Shown piece after piece: positions 46,476-54,995 of a stretch of 64,000 nt of DNA. The notes below the pieces were generated by a model. That model was given only the letters and a program-made list of their open reading frames with translations. It had not been told where the DNA came from and did not search any database. Within the stretch, counting starts at the first letter, position 1; each line of letters begins with the position of its first letter. A program made the translations under genes and the position numbers. The DNA is taken from positions 1,860,001 to 1,924,000 of the forward strand of contig NZ_AP024895.1 in assembly GCF_024347055.1 (NCBI RefSeq), written 5' to 3'. The stretch is from Vibrio porteresiae DSM 19223. GTDB lineage: Bacteria > Pseudomonadota > Gammaproteobacteria > Enterobacterales > Vibrionaceae.

Positions 46476-48425
46476 CTATCTCTCTATGCTGGCGAGTATG
46501 ACTCGGTTGCGCCCCTGCTCTTTGCCTCGATACAGTGCTCGGTCGGCCAATTTCAGCAGCTCAGGAATATTTGTTGCTTGTAACGAAGAGACCACCCCAA
46601 TCGTTAAGGTGATGTTGAGGTGAGTTTCACCATGACGAATCTGATTCTGTTCCACCGTATCGCGGATTCGCTCAGCCACCAGCATCGCATCGGTAGCACT
46701 AGTGTTAGGCAACAAAATATCGAACTCTTCCCCACCCATTCGCGCCAAAATATCAGGCTCTCTAAGCAGTGGTTGTACAGCGTGCACTGTCTGTTTGAGC
46801 ACTGCATCGCCCACATCATGCCCATAGGTATCATTAATGGTTTTGAAATGATCAAAATCGAGAGCCAGTATTGAAAACTCATGGGGATGGTCAGGGGTGA
46901 GCTCTCTAAGCAGTTTGATTTGATCCATAAAGAAGCGTCGGTTGTAGGTTCCGGTGAGAGGGTCTGTCGTAGACTCTTTTTCTAACTTAAGCACCATCTG
47001 TTTGCGTTCGGTAATGTCGATGATCTGCCCCGACCATAAGATAGCACCATCCACCTGTTTGGCTGGCGCGGCTTGGAAAAAATACCAGTGGGTCTCACCA
47101 TCACGCTCAATGCGAAACTCACTTTCCATTTCACTCATCTCAATGCTGGATTGTTCGATCAATTTTTTAATCACTGACTCATCATCAGGATGAAGCACAG
47201 CGAAGACATGTTTGGCATCTTGTTGCGCCTCTTCTGGCGACACACCAAAAATATGTTCAAACTCTTGACTCACATAAGGGAAACTCATATGGCCCTCAGC
47301 ATCTTGTTCAAACTGATAGATAATGCCAGGTGGCAATAAAGAGAGGGTTTTAAAGTGCTGATTTAAGGTGACAAACTCAGATAGGTCGATAACGGATCCA
47401 ACAAAATAGGACTCACCTCCATCGCCATTTTCCACATAACGTAACCGGTCAACCAGCCACACCTCTTCCCCATTCCCTTTGGTAAAACGATATTCACAAT
47501 CCATGATCGGATGGTAAGCACGCAACTTGGTCGATTGAGCACAGCGACGATACTCTTTGACATCTTCATGGCGAATCCGCGATGTCCACCAATGCTGCCC
47601 ACCGATCACTTCATTGGGTGAGTAACCCAATAAGCTCTCGACACCTTTGGTGATAAAGCGAATCTCTTCGTTATGATCTGCGCTCATTTTGTAAATCACC
47701 GAAGGAGACAATTCCATAACATGATCAAGCTGTTGCTGGAGTTTTTCCAATTCGAGCTGCGCCATTTTTGAGCGGTGAATATCAATACGCGCGCCAAACA
47801 CCCATTCCGGTTCACCATCGTCAGTACGAGAGACCACCCGCCCAATGTCCTTTACCCACACCCATTCACCATCATGGGTTAACACGGGCGATTCAAACTC
47901 AAAGTAGCTCTCTTTTCCTCGATAATGAGCCAACAGTTTTTGTTCCAAAAGTGGTCGGTAATCGGGGTGCAGATGAGAAAGCCAAGTGGCGTAAGTCACT
48001 GGCACGATATCCGCTAAGGTGTAGCCTAGGATATTGGCCCAGCGCTCGTTAACGTGCAGCTCATCAGAACAGACATTCCATTCCCAAGAGGCAATTTGCG
48101 CACTGTCTAAGATATTGATCATTTTATCGGTCGGCGCTGCACTGTTATCGGTCGAGTGCTTCAAACTAACGATGTACTCACTTTCCCCGTCAACCTTAGT
48201 GACACGAGTAACGTTACCCGCGTATTTCTGGCCGCGAAAAACGATGTCGACATCAATACGAAATTGCTTAGTCAAAATAGGCATCAAGTCAGCGAAGGCA
48301 ATCGGCGTTGTTTGCCCGCGGTAGAACAAAACGATCTCATCAACATTGACAACCGATTGGTCAATAGAATGCGTGGACGCGGTTAATTGCCCCTGTTGAT
48401 TAAACAGTAACGACATGGTGTGCAT
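46476..48425 (-). CDS. diguanylate cyclase with PAS sensory domains
   Basis: 649 residues from the ATG at 48425. The open frame extends to 48509, but the later start has GAGAG upstream and avoids a stretch overlapping the next terminator region. After a short N-terminal region come three PAS/PAC units (about residues 100-225, 230-360 and 370-485; each with WxxRIxHxxD-like or PAC pieces such as HPDDE and FRIERDGETHW). A C-terminal GGDEF domain follows (about 500-649) with the active-site motif ARMGGEEFDILLP. An RxxD inhibitory site (REPD) stands five residues before GGEEF, so feedback inhibition by c-di-GMP is likely. No transmembrane segments are evident, so it should be a cytoplasmic sensor. 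The signal is unknown. Confidence 0.92.
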   Translation of the reverse strand: MHTMSLLFNQQGQLTASTHSIDQSVVNVDEIVLFYRGQTTPIAFADLMPILTKQFRIDVDIVFRGQKYAGNVTRVTKVDGESEYIVSLKHSTDNSAAPTDKMINILDSAQIASWEWNVCSDELHVNERWANILGYTLADIVPVTYATWLSHLHPDYRPLLEQKLLAHYRGKESYFEFESPVLTHDGEWVWVKDIGRVVSRTDDGEPEWVFGARIDIHRSKMAQLELEKLQQQLDHVMELSPSVIYKMSADHNEEIRFITKGVESLLGYSPNEVIGGQHWWTSRIRHEDVKEYRRCAQSTKLRAYHPIMDCEYRFTKGNGEEVWLVDRLRYVENGDGGESYFVGSVIDLSEFVTLNQHFKTLSLLPPGIIYQFEQDAEGHMSFPYVSQEFEHIFGVSPEEAQQDAKHVFAVLHPDDESVIKKLIEQSSIEMSEMESEFRIERDGETHWYFFQAAPAKQVDGAILWSGQIIDITERKQMVLKLEKESTTDPLTGTYNRRFFMDQIKLLRELTPDHPHEFSILALDFDHFKTINDTYGHDVGDAVLKQTVHAVQPLLREPDILARMGGEEFDILLPNTSATDAMLVAERIRDTVEQNQIRHGETHLNITLTIGVVSSLQATNIPELLKLADRALYRGKEQGRNRVILASIER

Positions 48426-48510
48426 AGGAATTTCTCTCGTATCGTCATTGAATGAAGTGTAGCCAAAATTGCTTGATAACGAGGAAATCACAGTAAGGAA
48501 AAGTGACAAA

Positions 48511-48538
48511 CAAAAGGGCCATCACATATGATGGCCCT
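48511..48538 (-). terminator. intrinsic terminator of queE-queC
   Basis: A perfect 10-bp stem AGGGCCATCA / TGATGGCCCT around a 4-nt loop, followed on the minus strand by TTTGTTTG, about 40 nt after the queC stop. Confidence 0.85.
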
Positions 48539-48576
48539 AGATAACAATCGGTTAATAATCAATTCGCTGCTTAGAT

Positions 48577-49269
48577 TCAGTTCGTTTGCTGCTTAGAAAC
48601 TAATGAAGCCATGACCTTCTCTTTATGTAGCAAGTAATCATCAAGGCCAGCTTTACGCAATTTACAAGATGGGCATTCACCGCAGCCGTCGCCAATCACA
48701 CCGTTATAACAAGTGAGCGTATGAGAGCGAACCAGATCCAACGCACCGTTTTGATCCGCCAGCGCCCATGTTTCCGCTTTGTTGAGCCACATCAGCGGAG
48801 TACGAATTTCAAACTGACGATCCATACCTTGAACAAGTGCGCTGTTCATGGCTTTCACAAAATCGTTACGACAATCTGGGTAGCCAGAAAAATCGGTTTC
48901 GCACACACCGGTTATCACCGACTGCGCGCCAATTTGGTAAGCGTAGATGCCAGCAAGAGTCAGGAACAGAATGTTACGGCCTGGCACAAATGAGTTTGGC
49001 AGACCATTGGCTTGCAACTCACCAGAGACAGGAATGTCATCACGAGTCAGAGAGCTGATCGCCAACTCATTTAGTAAACCAACATCCATGACTTTGTGCG
49101 CGGTAACGCCCAACTGTTTAGCAAGCTCTTGCGCCACTTCAATTTCCAGCTTATGGCGCTGACCATAATCGAAAGTAATCGCATGAACTTCATCAAATTC
49201 TTTCAGTGCTTGCACCAAACAAGTGGTTGAATCTTGACCACCACTAAACACAACAACGGCTTTTTTCAT
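48577..49269 (-). CDS. queC: 7-cyano-7-deazaguanine synthase QueC
   Basis: Converts 7-carboxy-7-deazaguanine to preQ0 using ATP and ammonia, in queuosine tRNA modification. About 230 residues. It has the PP-loop ATP-pyrophosphatase motif VVFSGGQDSTT at the N-terminus and the C-terminal zinc site (CYNGVIGDGCGECPSCKLR) supplying four cysteines. The next upstream ATG (49275) is only three bases from AAGGA, while the ATG at 49269 is nine bases away, so the shorter form is preferred. It follows queE by about 12 bases on the same strand, one pathway operon. Confidence 0.95.
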   Translation of the reverse strand: MKKAVVVFSGGQDSTTCLVQALKEFDEVHAITFDYGQRHKLEIEVAQELAKQLGVTAHKVMDVGLLNELAISSLTRDDIPVSGELQANGLPNSFVPGRNILFLTLAGIYAYQIGAQSVITGVCETDFSGYPDCRNDFVKAMNSALVQGMDRQFEIRTPLMWLNKAETWALADQNGALDLVRSHTLTCYNGVIGDGCGECPSCKLRKAGLDDYLLHKEKVMASLVSKQQTN

Positions 49270-49281
49270 CGACATGAATCC

Positions 49282-49950
49282 TTACGCAATACTGAGGTAT
49301 TTATGAGTTTGAATCGACAAGCGCCAGTTACGTGCAATGCAAGTATCAATACATAGCTGAGTGGCACGAGGTTTTTGACTGATCGGCTGTAGCGCGACAA
49401 CGGTTTCTGCCGACACATTGGCACGCAGTAACAGTTCATCAAGATTTTCGATATCAGAATCGGTCGCCACTGGATGCTTAATTTCATTCGCACGTTGCAG
49501 CGCACTATCCAGCACAGGCAATTTGCCTTTCATCGCGACTTTTGGTGACACTGTAACCCATGTGTTTGGTGAAGTAATCACTTCACTAGTACCACTGGTT
49601 TCAATTTGACAACGGCAACCATGGGCTTCAAAGGCTTCAGTCAGTGGACGAAGATCATAAATACACGGCTCACCACCTGTGATCACGATATGTTTCGCCG
49701 TATACCCTTGAGTGCGATATCGCTCAACAATATCTTGCGCAGTCGCAGAGCACCATGTTGGGTTGTCTGCGGTTTTCGCTAAGATGAGATCAAAAGAGCG
49801 TTCATCTTGAGGGCTGGCATCCCACGTCTGCTTGGTATCGCACCAAGCGCAACCAACTGGGCATTCTTGAAGACGAACAAACACTGCGGGAACGCCGGTA
49901 AACACGCCCTCGCCCTGAATCGTCTCAAACATTTCGTTAACTTTATACAA
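49282..49950 (-). CDS. queE: 7-carboxy-7-deazaguanine synthase QueE (radical SAM)
   Basis: 222 residues. Catalyses the radical-SAM ring contraction of 6-carboxy-tetrahydropterin to 7-carboxy-7-deazaguanine. The [4Fe-4S] ligands are in CPVGCAWC (CxxxCxxC) at residues 31-38, preceded by the family opening MFETIQGEGVFTGVPAVFVRLQ. The SAM-binding GGEP motif is at about residue 92. Length and motifs fit the proteobacterial QueE class. First gene of the queE-queC operon; the two enzymes act consecutively. Confidence 0.95.
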   Translation of the reverse strand: MYKVNEMFETIQGEGVFTGVPAVFVRLQECPVGCAWCDTKQTWDASPQDERSFDLILAKTADNPTWCSATAQDIVERYRTQGYTAKHIVITGGEPCIYDLRPLTEAFEAHGCRCQIETSGTSEVITSPNTWVTVSPKVAMKGKLPVLDSALQRANEIKHPVATDSDIENLDELLLRANVSAETVVALQPISQKPRATQLCIDTCIARNWRLSIQTHKYLSIA

Positions 49951-50314
49951 GGTGATTTCTGCCTAACTTATCAATTACAAAAATTGCAGGGAGCAGACCT
50001 TAATAGAAGCTTGGGTAGAGGTCAATTTAAACCTGCAAATCTGGCGTATTTTATCCCTTTTGTCGCTCACTTCCCACCCCACAAACCATGGGGAAATTGA
50101 GTCACTAATAAATAGTGAAGGGACCGAAAACGATTGCCATTGATAAGCGAACCGATTGGATAAGCACATTGGTATTGCGCGCCAATACCATGTACTATGG
50201 AAGCGTTTTCTTAACACCATAACTAGGTTGTTATTTTACGTGGTGGTTGTTTTCTTTTGTTCACAACCCTTTGATACCCTCACAATTTCGTTCAGTTTAG
50301 TTATTAGGTCTACT
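49951..50314. other. divergent intergenic region queE / yidA
   Basis: 364 bases between the divergent queE and yidA starts. I see no convincing riboswitch (no preQ1 aptamer consensus), RNA gene or strong operator. It presumably carries both promoters. The yidA frame stays open back to 50156, but that extension is hydrophobic and unlike the family. Confidence 0.5.
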
Positions 50315-51121
50315 ATGTACAAAATTATCGCTCTGGATATGGATGGCACCCTGCTTAACAGCCAAAAGCAAATTACACCAAGAACTAAAGAAGCCATTAC
50401 CAAAGCACGCCAACAAGGTATTCGTGTTGTGCTTGCCACTGGTCGCCCGATTGAAGGTATTCGTGATCACCTTGCGGAACTGAATATTCAATCCAACGAC
50501 GACTACGTGTTGTTCTATAACGGTTCGATTGTGCAAAACGTTGGTACTGGTGAAGTGATTCATCAAGACATCATTACTGGTAAAGATGCAAAAGACATCT
50601 ACCACATTGCGCAAAAACTCGGGGTTAACACCCACGCCTTCAGCCAACCTTTAGGGCTGATTACACCCCAAAACAGCCGCTACACCGAAGTGGAAGCGAC
50701 TATTAACGGTATCGGTATCACCGAAATGGATTTCGATACCCTAGAAGACGATCATCCGATCATCAAATCGATGATCATTGATGAGCCAGAAAAACTCTCT
50801 GCGGCGATTAAACAGCTCCCTGCTGAGTTTTACGAGCGCTTCACTATTGTGCAAAGCTCACCTTTCTTCCTGGAATTTTTGAACCCTAACAGCAACAAAG
50901 GGGTTGGTCTTAAAGCGATTGCCGATCACCTCAATATCCCAGCGAGCGAAGTGATCAGTATGGGCGATGCGGGTAACGATCTGCATATGTTGCACTATGC
51001 CGGTTTAGGCGTTGCGATGGGCAACGCGATGGAAGAAGCCAAAGCAGCAGCCGATGTCATCACGCTATCAAACGATGAAGATGGTGTTGCGGTTGCCATC
51101 GAAAAGTACGCCTTGGTTTAA
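50315..51121 (+). CDS. yidA: Cof-type HAD sugar phosphatase, YidA-like
   Basis: 268 residues from the ATG at 50315, matching the usual YidA length; an upstream ATG at 50156 would add 53 residues absent from the family. It starts MYKIIALDMDGTLLNS with the nucleophile motif DxDGT, has the second HAD motif in VVLATGRP, the Cof C2 cap in the middle, and the C-terminal acidic motif GDAGNDLHML. YidA-type enzymes dephosphorylate small sugar phosphates in the cytosol. The physiological substrate here is not determined by sequence. AGG lies about eight bases before the start. Single-gene unit ending at a bidirectional terminator. Confidence 0.92.
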   Translation: MYKIIALDMDGTLLNSQKQITPRTKEAITKARQQGIRVVLATGRPIEGIRDHLAELNIQSNDDYVLFYNGSIVQNVGTGEVIHQDIITGKDAKDIYHIAQKLGVNTHAFSQPLGLITPQNSRYTEVEATINGIGITEMDFDTLEDDHPIIKSMIIDEPEKLSAAIKQLPAEFYERFTIVQSSPFFLEFLNPNSNKGVGLKAIADHLNIPASEVISMGDAGNDLHMLHYAGLGVAMGNAMEEAKAAADVITLSNDEDGVAVAIEKYALV

Positions 51122-51172
51122 GATTTAACCGTGAGTCCTATTACGACCAATAGGTAATGGCGATTTATCATG

Positions 51173-51204
51173 AAAAAAGGGGCTGCAACATCAGCCCCTC
51201 TTCT
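51173..51204. terminator. bidirectional terminator between yidA and the siroheme synthase gene
   Basis: Stem GGGGCTG / CAGCCCC. On the minus strand it is followed by TTTTTTC, serving the siroheme synthase gene; on the plus strand by TCTTCTATTT, weaker, for yidA. Confidence 0.8.
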
Positions 51205-51228
51205 ATTTATGCTTCACAACAGTGCGCT

Positions 51229-52173
51229 TTACGCTAAACGCTCATTAGCCAAACCAATCACACGCTGACCTGATTGCAATAAGCTATAGGCTTGAGTACC
51301 TTGTGGAATAAAAATCACCACACGGGATTCTTCTTGTTTCAGCTCAGCCAGCCTTTGGCTAAGGGTGGTGTCATCTTTAAACAGCTCTCGCTCCGCATCA
51401 CGGCGACACAAATCGATGAACTCAAACGGACACTGCTTCAGATACAGCACACGCTCGGCTCGCTGCATAATGCGTAGTGCCTTAAGTGACAGACGCTCCA
51501 CATCTTGAGCAAACTCAATCCACACCACTTCAAGCTCACGCGGCTTATCTTGTTTGAGCAGCTCACTATATGCTTGTTCTAACACATCGCGACTGGTTGC
51601 CTGCTTCACTTCGGTCAAGGCAAAGAAACGCTCCCAAAATTGACGACGCAAATCCACGCTCGGCAATGCCTCTTTAATCGAATTACGTTTCGATGAACCG
51701 AACTCGGCCAGTAGGCCCAAGTTACTGGGCAACACCGCTTCTATCGTCTCACGCAAGTTACGCACCAATACCGGAGAAGCACCACCACTAGAGATGGCAA
51801 TTTGAATACGACCGCGGTCAATCATCGAAGGGGTAATGAAATCGCAATAGGGTTGGTCATCAACCACATTCACCAGCAAACCGCGCTGTTTTGCTTCCTT
51901 ATGGACTTGATGGTTGAGCTCTGGATTATCGGTCGTCGCCCAAACCTGAACAAACGGTTGGTCCAACACGCTAGATGAATAAAAATTCTTAATCCAAACA
52001 CACTTGCCATCCTTGACTAAAGACTCAAGGTAAGGCGCCACCTTTGGCGACACCACAGTGACATAAGCGCCAGCCCTTAGCAGAGCGTCGATTTTACGGC
52101 ACGCCACCTCTCCTCCGCCAACGACTAAGACAGGTTTGTTGTTCAGATCCATAAACAGAGGAAAATATCGCAT
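51229..52173 (-). CDS. precorrin-2 dehydrogenase / sirohydrochlorin ferrochelatase (CysG N-terminal type) with decayed methyltransferase-like tail
   Basis: 314 residues. Residues 1-215 match the CysG-B/Met8 part of siroheme synthase: start MRYFPLFMDLNNKPVLVVGGGEVACRKIDALL, the NAD-binding glycine motif, WATTDNPELN, DDQPYCDFITPSMIDRG and ISSGGASPVLVRNLRETIE. This part makes sirohydrochlorin and inserts iron to give siroheme for sulfite/nitrite reductases. The tail (about 230-314) aligns by eye with the start of the SUMT (CysG-A) domain: DVERLSLKALRIMQRAERVLYL resembles the SUMT motif DxxLLTLKALRxxQxAD. It lacks the glycine-rich GAGPGD and GGDPF SAM motifs and stops early, so the methyltransferase half looks non-functional. 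Uroporphyrinogen methylation would need a separate enzyme. Confidence 0.9.
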   Translation of the reverse strand: MRYFPLFMDLNNKPVLVVGGGEVACRKIDALLRAGAYVTVVSPKVAPYLESLVKDGKCVWIKNFYSSSVLDQPFVQVWATTDNPELNHQVHKEAKQRGLLVNVVDDQPYCDFITPSMIDRGRIQIAISSGGASPVLVRNLRETIEAVLPSNLGLLAEFGSSKRNSIKEALPSVDLRRQFWERFFALTEVKQATSRDVLEQAYSELLKQDKPRELEVVWIEFAQDVERLSLKALRIMQRAERVLYLKQCPFEFIDLCRRDAERELFKDDTTLSQRLAELKQEESRVVIFIPQGTQAYSLLQSGQRVIGLANERLA

Positions 52174-52632
52174 TTAAATTAACTCACTTCGATCATTCGC
52201 TAAAAAACTATTTCGACCAATAAAGGTGCAGTAAAACCAGAAAAAAAGAAAAATGAAATAATTTATCACTGTATTTTCACATGAATGTAGTGATTAATTC
52301 CAAATCAACACATCTTCTGTGAACTGTTCACTAAGAAAAAACTGAGCAAACATTATCCGTTCTGTTGCACCAAAATCGAGCATAATTGCACTATTTACAA
52401 TAGCATAACATTTCGCCATTCTAACCACAGCGGCGGTAAGAAAGAATAAACGAAAATCTTTTTAAATTATATGTTTGAGAAAAACTAAAACCTTACCTAC
52501 GCTTATAAACAGTTGATTTATCAATAGTCGTTTCTTGGTAAAAACAACGTAAATAACGAATATAACGCAACATTTTCTGAACCTTGCATCAGGGAAACCT
52601 GATCAATCATGGATCATACAGGAAGGATACAA
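52174..52632. other. divergent intergenic region, siroheme synthase / aapJ
   Basis: About 460 AT-rich bases between divergent genes. It presumably holds the aapJ promoter and a long leader. I recognise no specific operator, riboswitch or RNA gene. Confidence 0.5.
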
Positions 52633-53661
52633 ATGGCAAATAAACTAACACTTCTAGCGTCAGCAATAGCGGCTTCTTCTGCCCTCGTTGCAACTTCGGC
52701 GTCAGCAGCAGACAGTACTTTAGATAAAGTGTTGGCGAAAGGAGAAGTAACTTGTGGTGTGAGTACTGGTCTTCCAGGTTTCTCTAACCCAAACGCCAAA
52801 GGTCAATGGGAAGGTATCGACGTTGAATATTGTCAAGCAGTAGCAGCAGCTGTTCTAGGCGACAAAACAAAAGTTAAATACGTACCTCTTACCGCTAAAG
52901 AACGTTTCACTGCACTTCAATCTGGCGAAATCGACATTCTTTCTCGTAACACCACTTGGACTCTACAACGCGATACCGCGCTTGGTCTAAACTTCGCTGG
53001 CGTAACTTACTATGATGGTCAAGGCTTCATGGTGAAGAAAACACTAGGCGTGAAAAGTGCTAAAGAGCTAGATGGTGCATCTATCTGTGTTCAATCAGGT
53101 ACAACTACCGAACTTAACCTAGCTGACTACTTCCGTAAAAATGGCATGAGCTACAAATCAGTGGTATTCGATACATCTGCACAAACTGTGAAAGGTTTCG
53201 AATCTGGTCGTTGTGACGCACTGACTACTGACCAATCTGGTCTATACGCTCTACGTCTAAACCTAGCGGATCCAAGCACAGCTGTGGTTTTACCAGAAAT
53301 CATCTCTAAAGAACCTCTAGGTCCAGTTGTTCGTCAAGACGACGACAAATGGTTCAACGTAGCGAAATGGGTTCTATTCTCAATGATCAACGCCGAAGAG
53401 TACGGCATCACTTCAGCTAACGCTGATGAAATGCTGAAATCTGACGATCCAAACATCAAACGTATTCTTGGTGTAGACGGTCCTAAAGGTTCTGGCCTAG
53501 GCATTCGCGACGATTGGGGCTACCAAATCGTGAAACAAGTGGGTAACTACGGTGAAATGTTCGAACGCACCGTTGGTAAAGGTTCTCCACTGCAAATCGC
53601 TCGTGGCGTAAACGCATTATGGAACGCGGGCGGCTTCATGTACGCTCCACCAGTCCGTTAA
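52633..53661 (+). CDS. aapJ: periplasmic substrate-binding protein of a general L-amino-acid ABC transporter
   Basis: 342 residues from the ATG at 52633, chosen over 52609 because AAGGA lies six bases upstream and the resulting N-terminus is a good Sec signal peptide (KLTLLASAIAASSALVATSASAA, cleavage near residue 27). Family features include GEVTCGVSTGLPGFSNP, the YCQAVAAAVLGD and LTAKERFTALQSGEIDILSRNTTWTLQRD block, GQGFMVKK, and the C-terminal NYGEMFER with the GVNALWNAGGFMYAPP ending of AapJ/BztA proteins. It delivers amino acids to the AapQ-AapM-AapP membrane complex. First gene of the operon. A partial terminator after it would keep the binding protein in excess. Confidence 0.93.
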   Translation: MANKLTLLASAIAASSALVATSASAADSTLDKVLAKGEVTCGVSTGLPGFSNPNAKGQWEGIDVEYCQAVAAAVLGDKTKVKYVPLTAKERFTALQSGEIDILSRNTTWTLQRDTALGLNFAGVTYYDGQGFMVKKTLGVKSAKELDGASICVQSGTTTELNLADYFRKNGMSYKSVVFDTSAQTVKGFESGRCDALTTDQSGLYALRLNLADPSTAVVLPEIISKEPLGPVVRQDDDKWFNVAKWVLFSMINAEEYGITSANADEMLKSDDPNIKRILGVDGPKGSGLGIRDDWGYQIVKQVGNYGEMFERTVGKGSPLQIARGVNALWNAGGFMYAPPVR

Positions 53662-53688
53662 TAGAGCGCTATACCTAACCATTAATGA

Positions 53689-53721
53689 GTTGTGGCTGTG
53701 GATTTGGCCACAACTTTATTT
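53689..53721 (+). terminator. partial terminator/attenuator between aapJ and aapQ
   Basis: 8-bp stem GTTGTGGC / GCCACAAC followed by TTTATTT, inside the 127-base aapJ-aapQ gap. Typical of binding-protein operons, where the first gene is expressed above the membrane genes. Confidence 0.6.
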
Positions 53722-53788
53722 CAACGAAGGTATAACAGGAGTGGCCTAGCTACTCCTATATCGAAAATGGATATGAGGTTATCGTTGT

Positions 53789-54994
53789 ATGAAACCTACT
53801 AATAGTGCGATGAGCTCGCCATCAGCCGGCTCAGGGAAAAGCACAAACCTATTCTATAATCCAACCTTTCGATCAGTAGTTTTTCAGTTTTTGACTGTAG
53901 CTGCGCTGGTCTACTTCCTCTACAGCATCATCAGCAATGTTCTGACCAACCTAGACGCACGTGGTATTGCAACCGGTTTCGGTTTCTTAGACCAACCTGC
54001 GGGTTTTGGTATTGGTTTAAGTCTGATTGATTACAATGAAACTTACTCCTACGGAAGAACGTTTGTCGTTGGTCTGCTTAATACGGCCCTAGTGTCGATT
54101 TTGGGTATTATCTGTGCGACAACGCTTGGATTTGTGATTGGTGTTGCACGTTTGTCCAACAACTGGCTCGTGAGCCGTTTGGCAGCTGTCTATATCGAAA
54201 TCTTCCGTAACATCCCATTGTTACTGCAAATTTTGTTCTGGTACTTCGCCGTTCTGCAAGCGCTGCCTTCAGCACGTCAAAGTTTTCACCTTGGCGAGAG
54301 CGTGTTCCTTAACGTACGTGGCCTATACATCCCTTCCCCAGTCTTTGGCCCGGGCAGTGGTTTTGTTATTGGTGCATTTATCCTCGGTATCATCGCAACC
54401 ATCGCGATCGGTATTTGGGCGAAGAACAAGCAAAAGCTCACTGGCCATCAAACGCCTATGCTGCCTATCGGCTTAGGTTTAGTGATTGCGTTCCCAGTGG
54501 TTGTTTATTTCCTTGCTGGCATGCCTATTTCAGCGGATTATCCTCATCTACAAGGGTTTAACTTCCGTGGTGGTATGGCCATTATTCCTGAACTGGTTGC
54601 ACTTTGGTTTGCTCTGTCTATCTACACCGCAGCGTTTATTGCCGAAATCGTGCGTTCAGGTATCAATGCCGTGAGTTATGGTCAAACCGAAGCGGCAATG
54701 TCGCTTGGTCTGCCAAAAACGAAGACATTGAAATTGGTGATCATTCCGCAAGCGATGCGCATCATCATTCCACCATTGACAAGTCAATACTTGAACTTGA
54801 CCAAAAACTCATCCCTAGCCACTGCGATCGGTTATCCAGACTTGGTTTCCGTATTTGCTGGCACAACGATGAACCAGACAGGTCAAGCCATAGAGATTAT
54901 TTCTATGACCATGGGTGTTTATCTAGCCTTGAGTATTATCACCTCAATCCTGATGAACTTGTATAACCGCAAAGTTGCCTTGGTGGAGAGATAA
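53789..54994 (+). CDS. aapQ: amino-acid ABC transporter permease AapQ
   Basis: 401 residues. Polytopic inner-membrane protein with a long N-terminal part (first membrane segment about residues 30-50) and the HisMQ-type permease core. The permease-ATPase coupling EAA loop is near residues 295-315 (GQTEAAMSLGLPKTKTLKLVIIPQAMRIIIPPL). Its length, larger than a simple HisQ-type permease, and GFGFLDQPAGFGIG fit AapQ/BztB. Pairs with AapM to form the channel. GAGG lies about 11 bases before the ATG. The stop is directly before the aapM start. Confidence 0.93.
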   Translation: MKPTNSAMSSPSAGSGKSTNLFYNPTFRSVVFQFLTVAALVYFLYSIISNVLTNLDARGIATGFGFLDQPAGFGIGLSLIDYNETYSYGRTFVVGLLNTALVSILGIICATTLGFVIGVARLSNNWLVSRLAAVYIEIFRNIPLLLQILFWYFAVLQALPSARQSFHLGESVFLNVRGLYIPSPVFGPGSGFVIGAFILGIIATIAIGIWAKNKQKLTGHQTPMLPIGLGLVIAFPVVVYFLAGMPISADYPHLQGFNFRGGMAIIPELVALWFALSIYTAAFIAEIVRSGINAVSYGQTEAAMSLGLPKTKTLKLVIIPQAMRIIIPPLTSQYLNLTKNSSLATAIGYPDLVSVFAGTTMNQTGQAIEIISMTMGVYLALSIITSILMNLYNRKVALVER

Positions 54995-54995
54995 T

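Noticed and set aside
49951..50314. preQ1 riboswitch upstream of queE
   Set aside because: I saw no preQ1 aptamer pattern (short C-rich loop with an A-rich tail near the ribosome site) before queE.
50156..50314. N-terminal extension of yidA
   Set aside because: The hydrophobic 53-residue extension is not found in the family, and the ATG at 50315 gives the normal length with a ribosome site.
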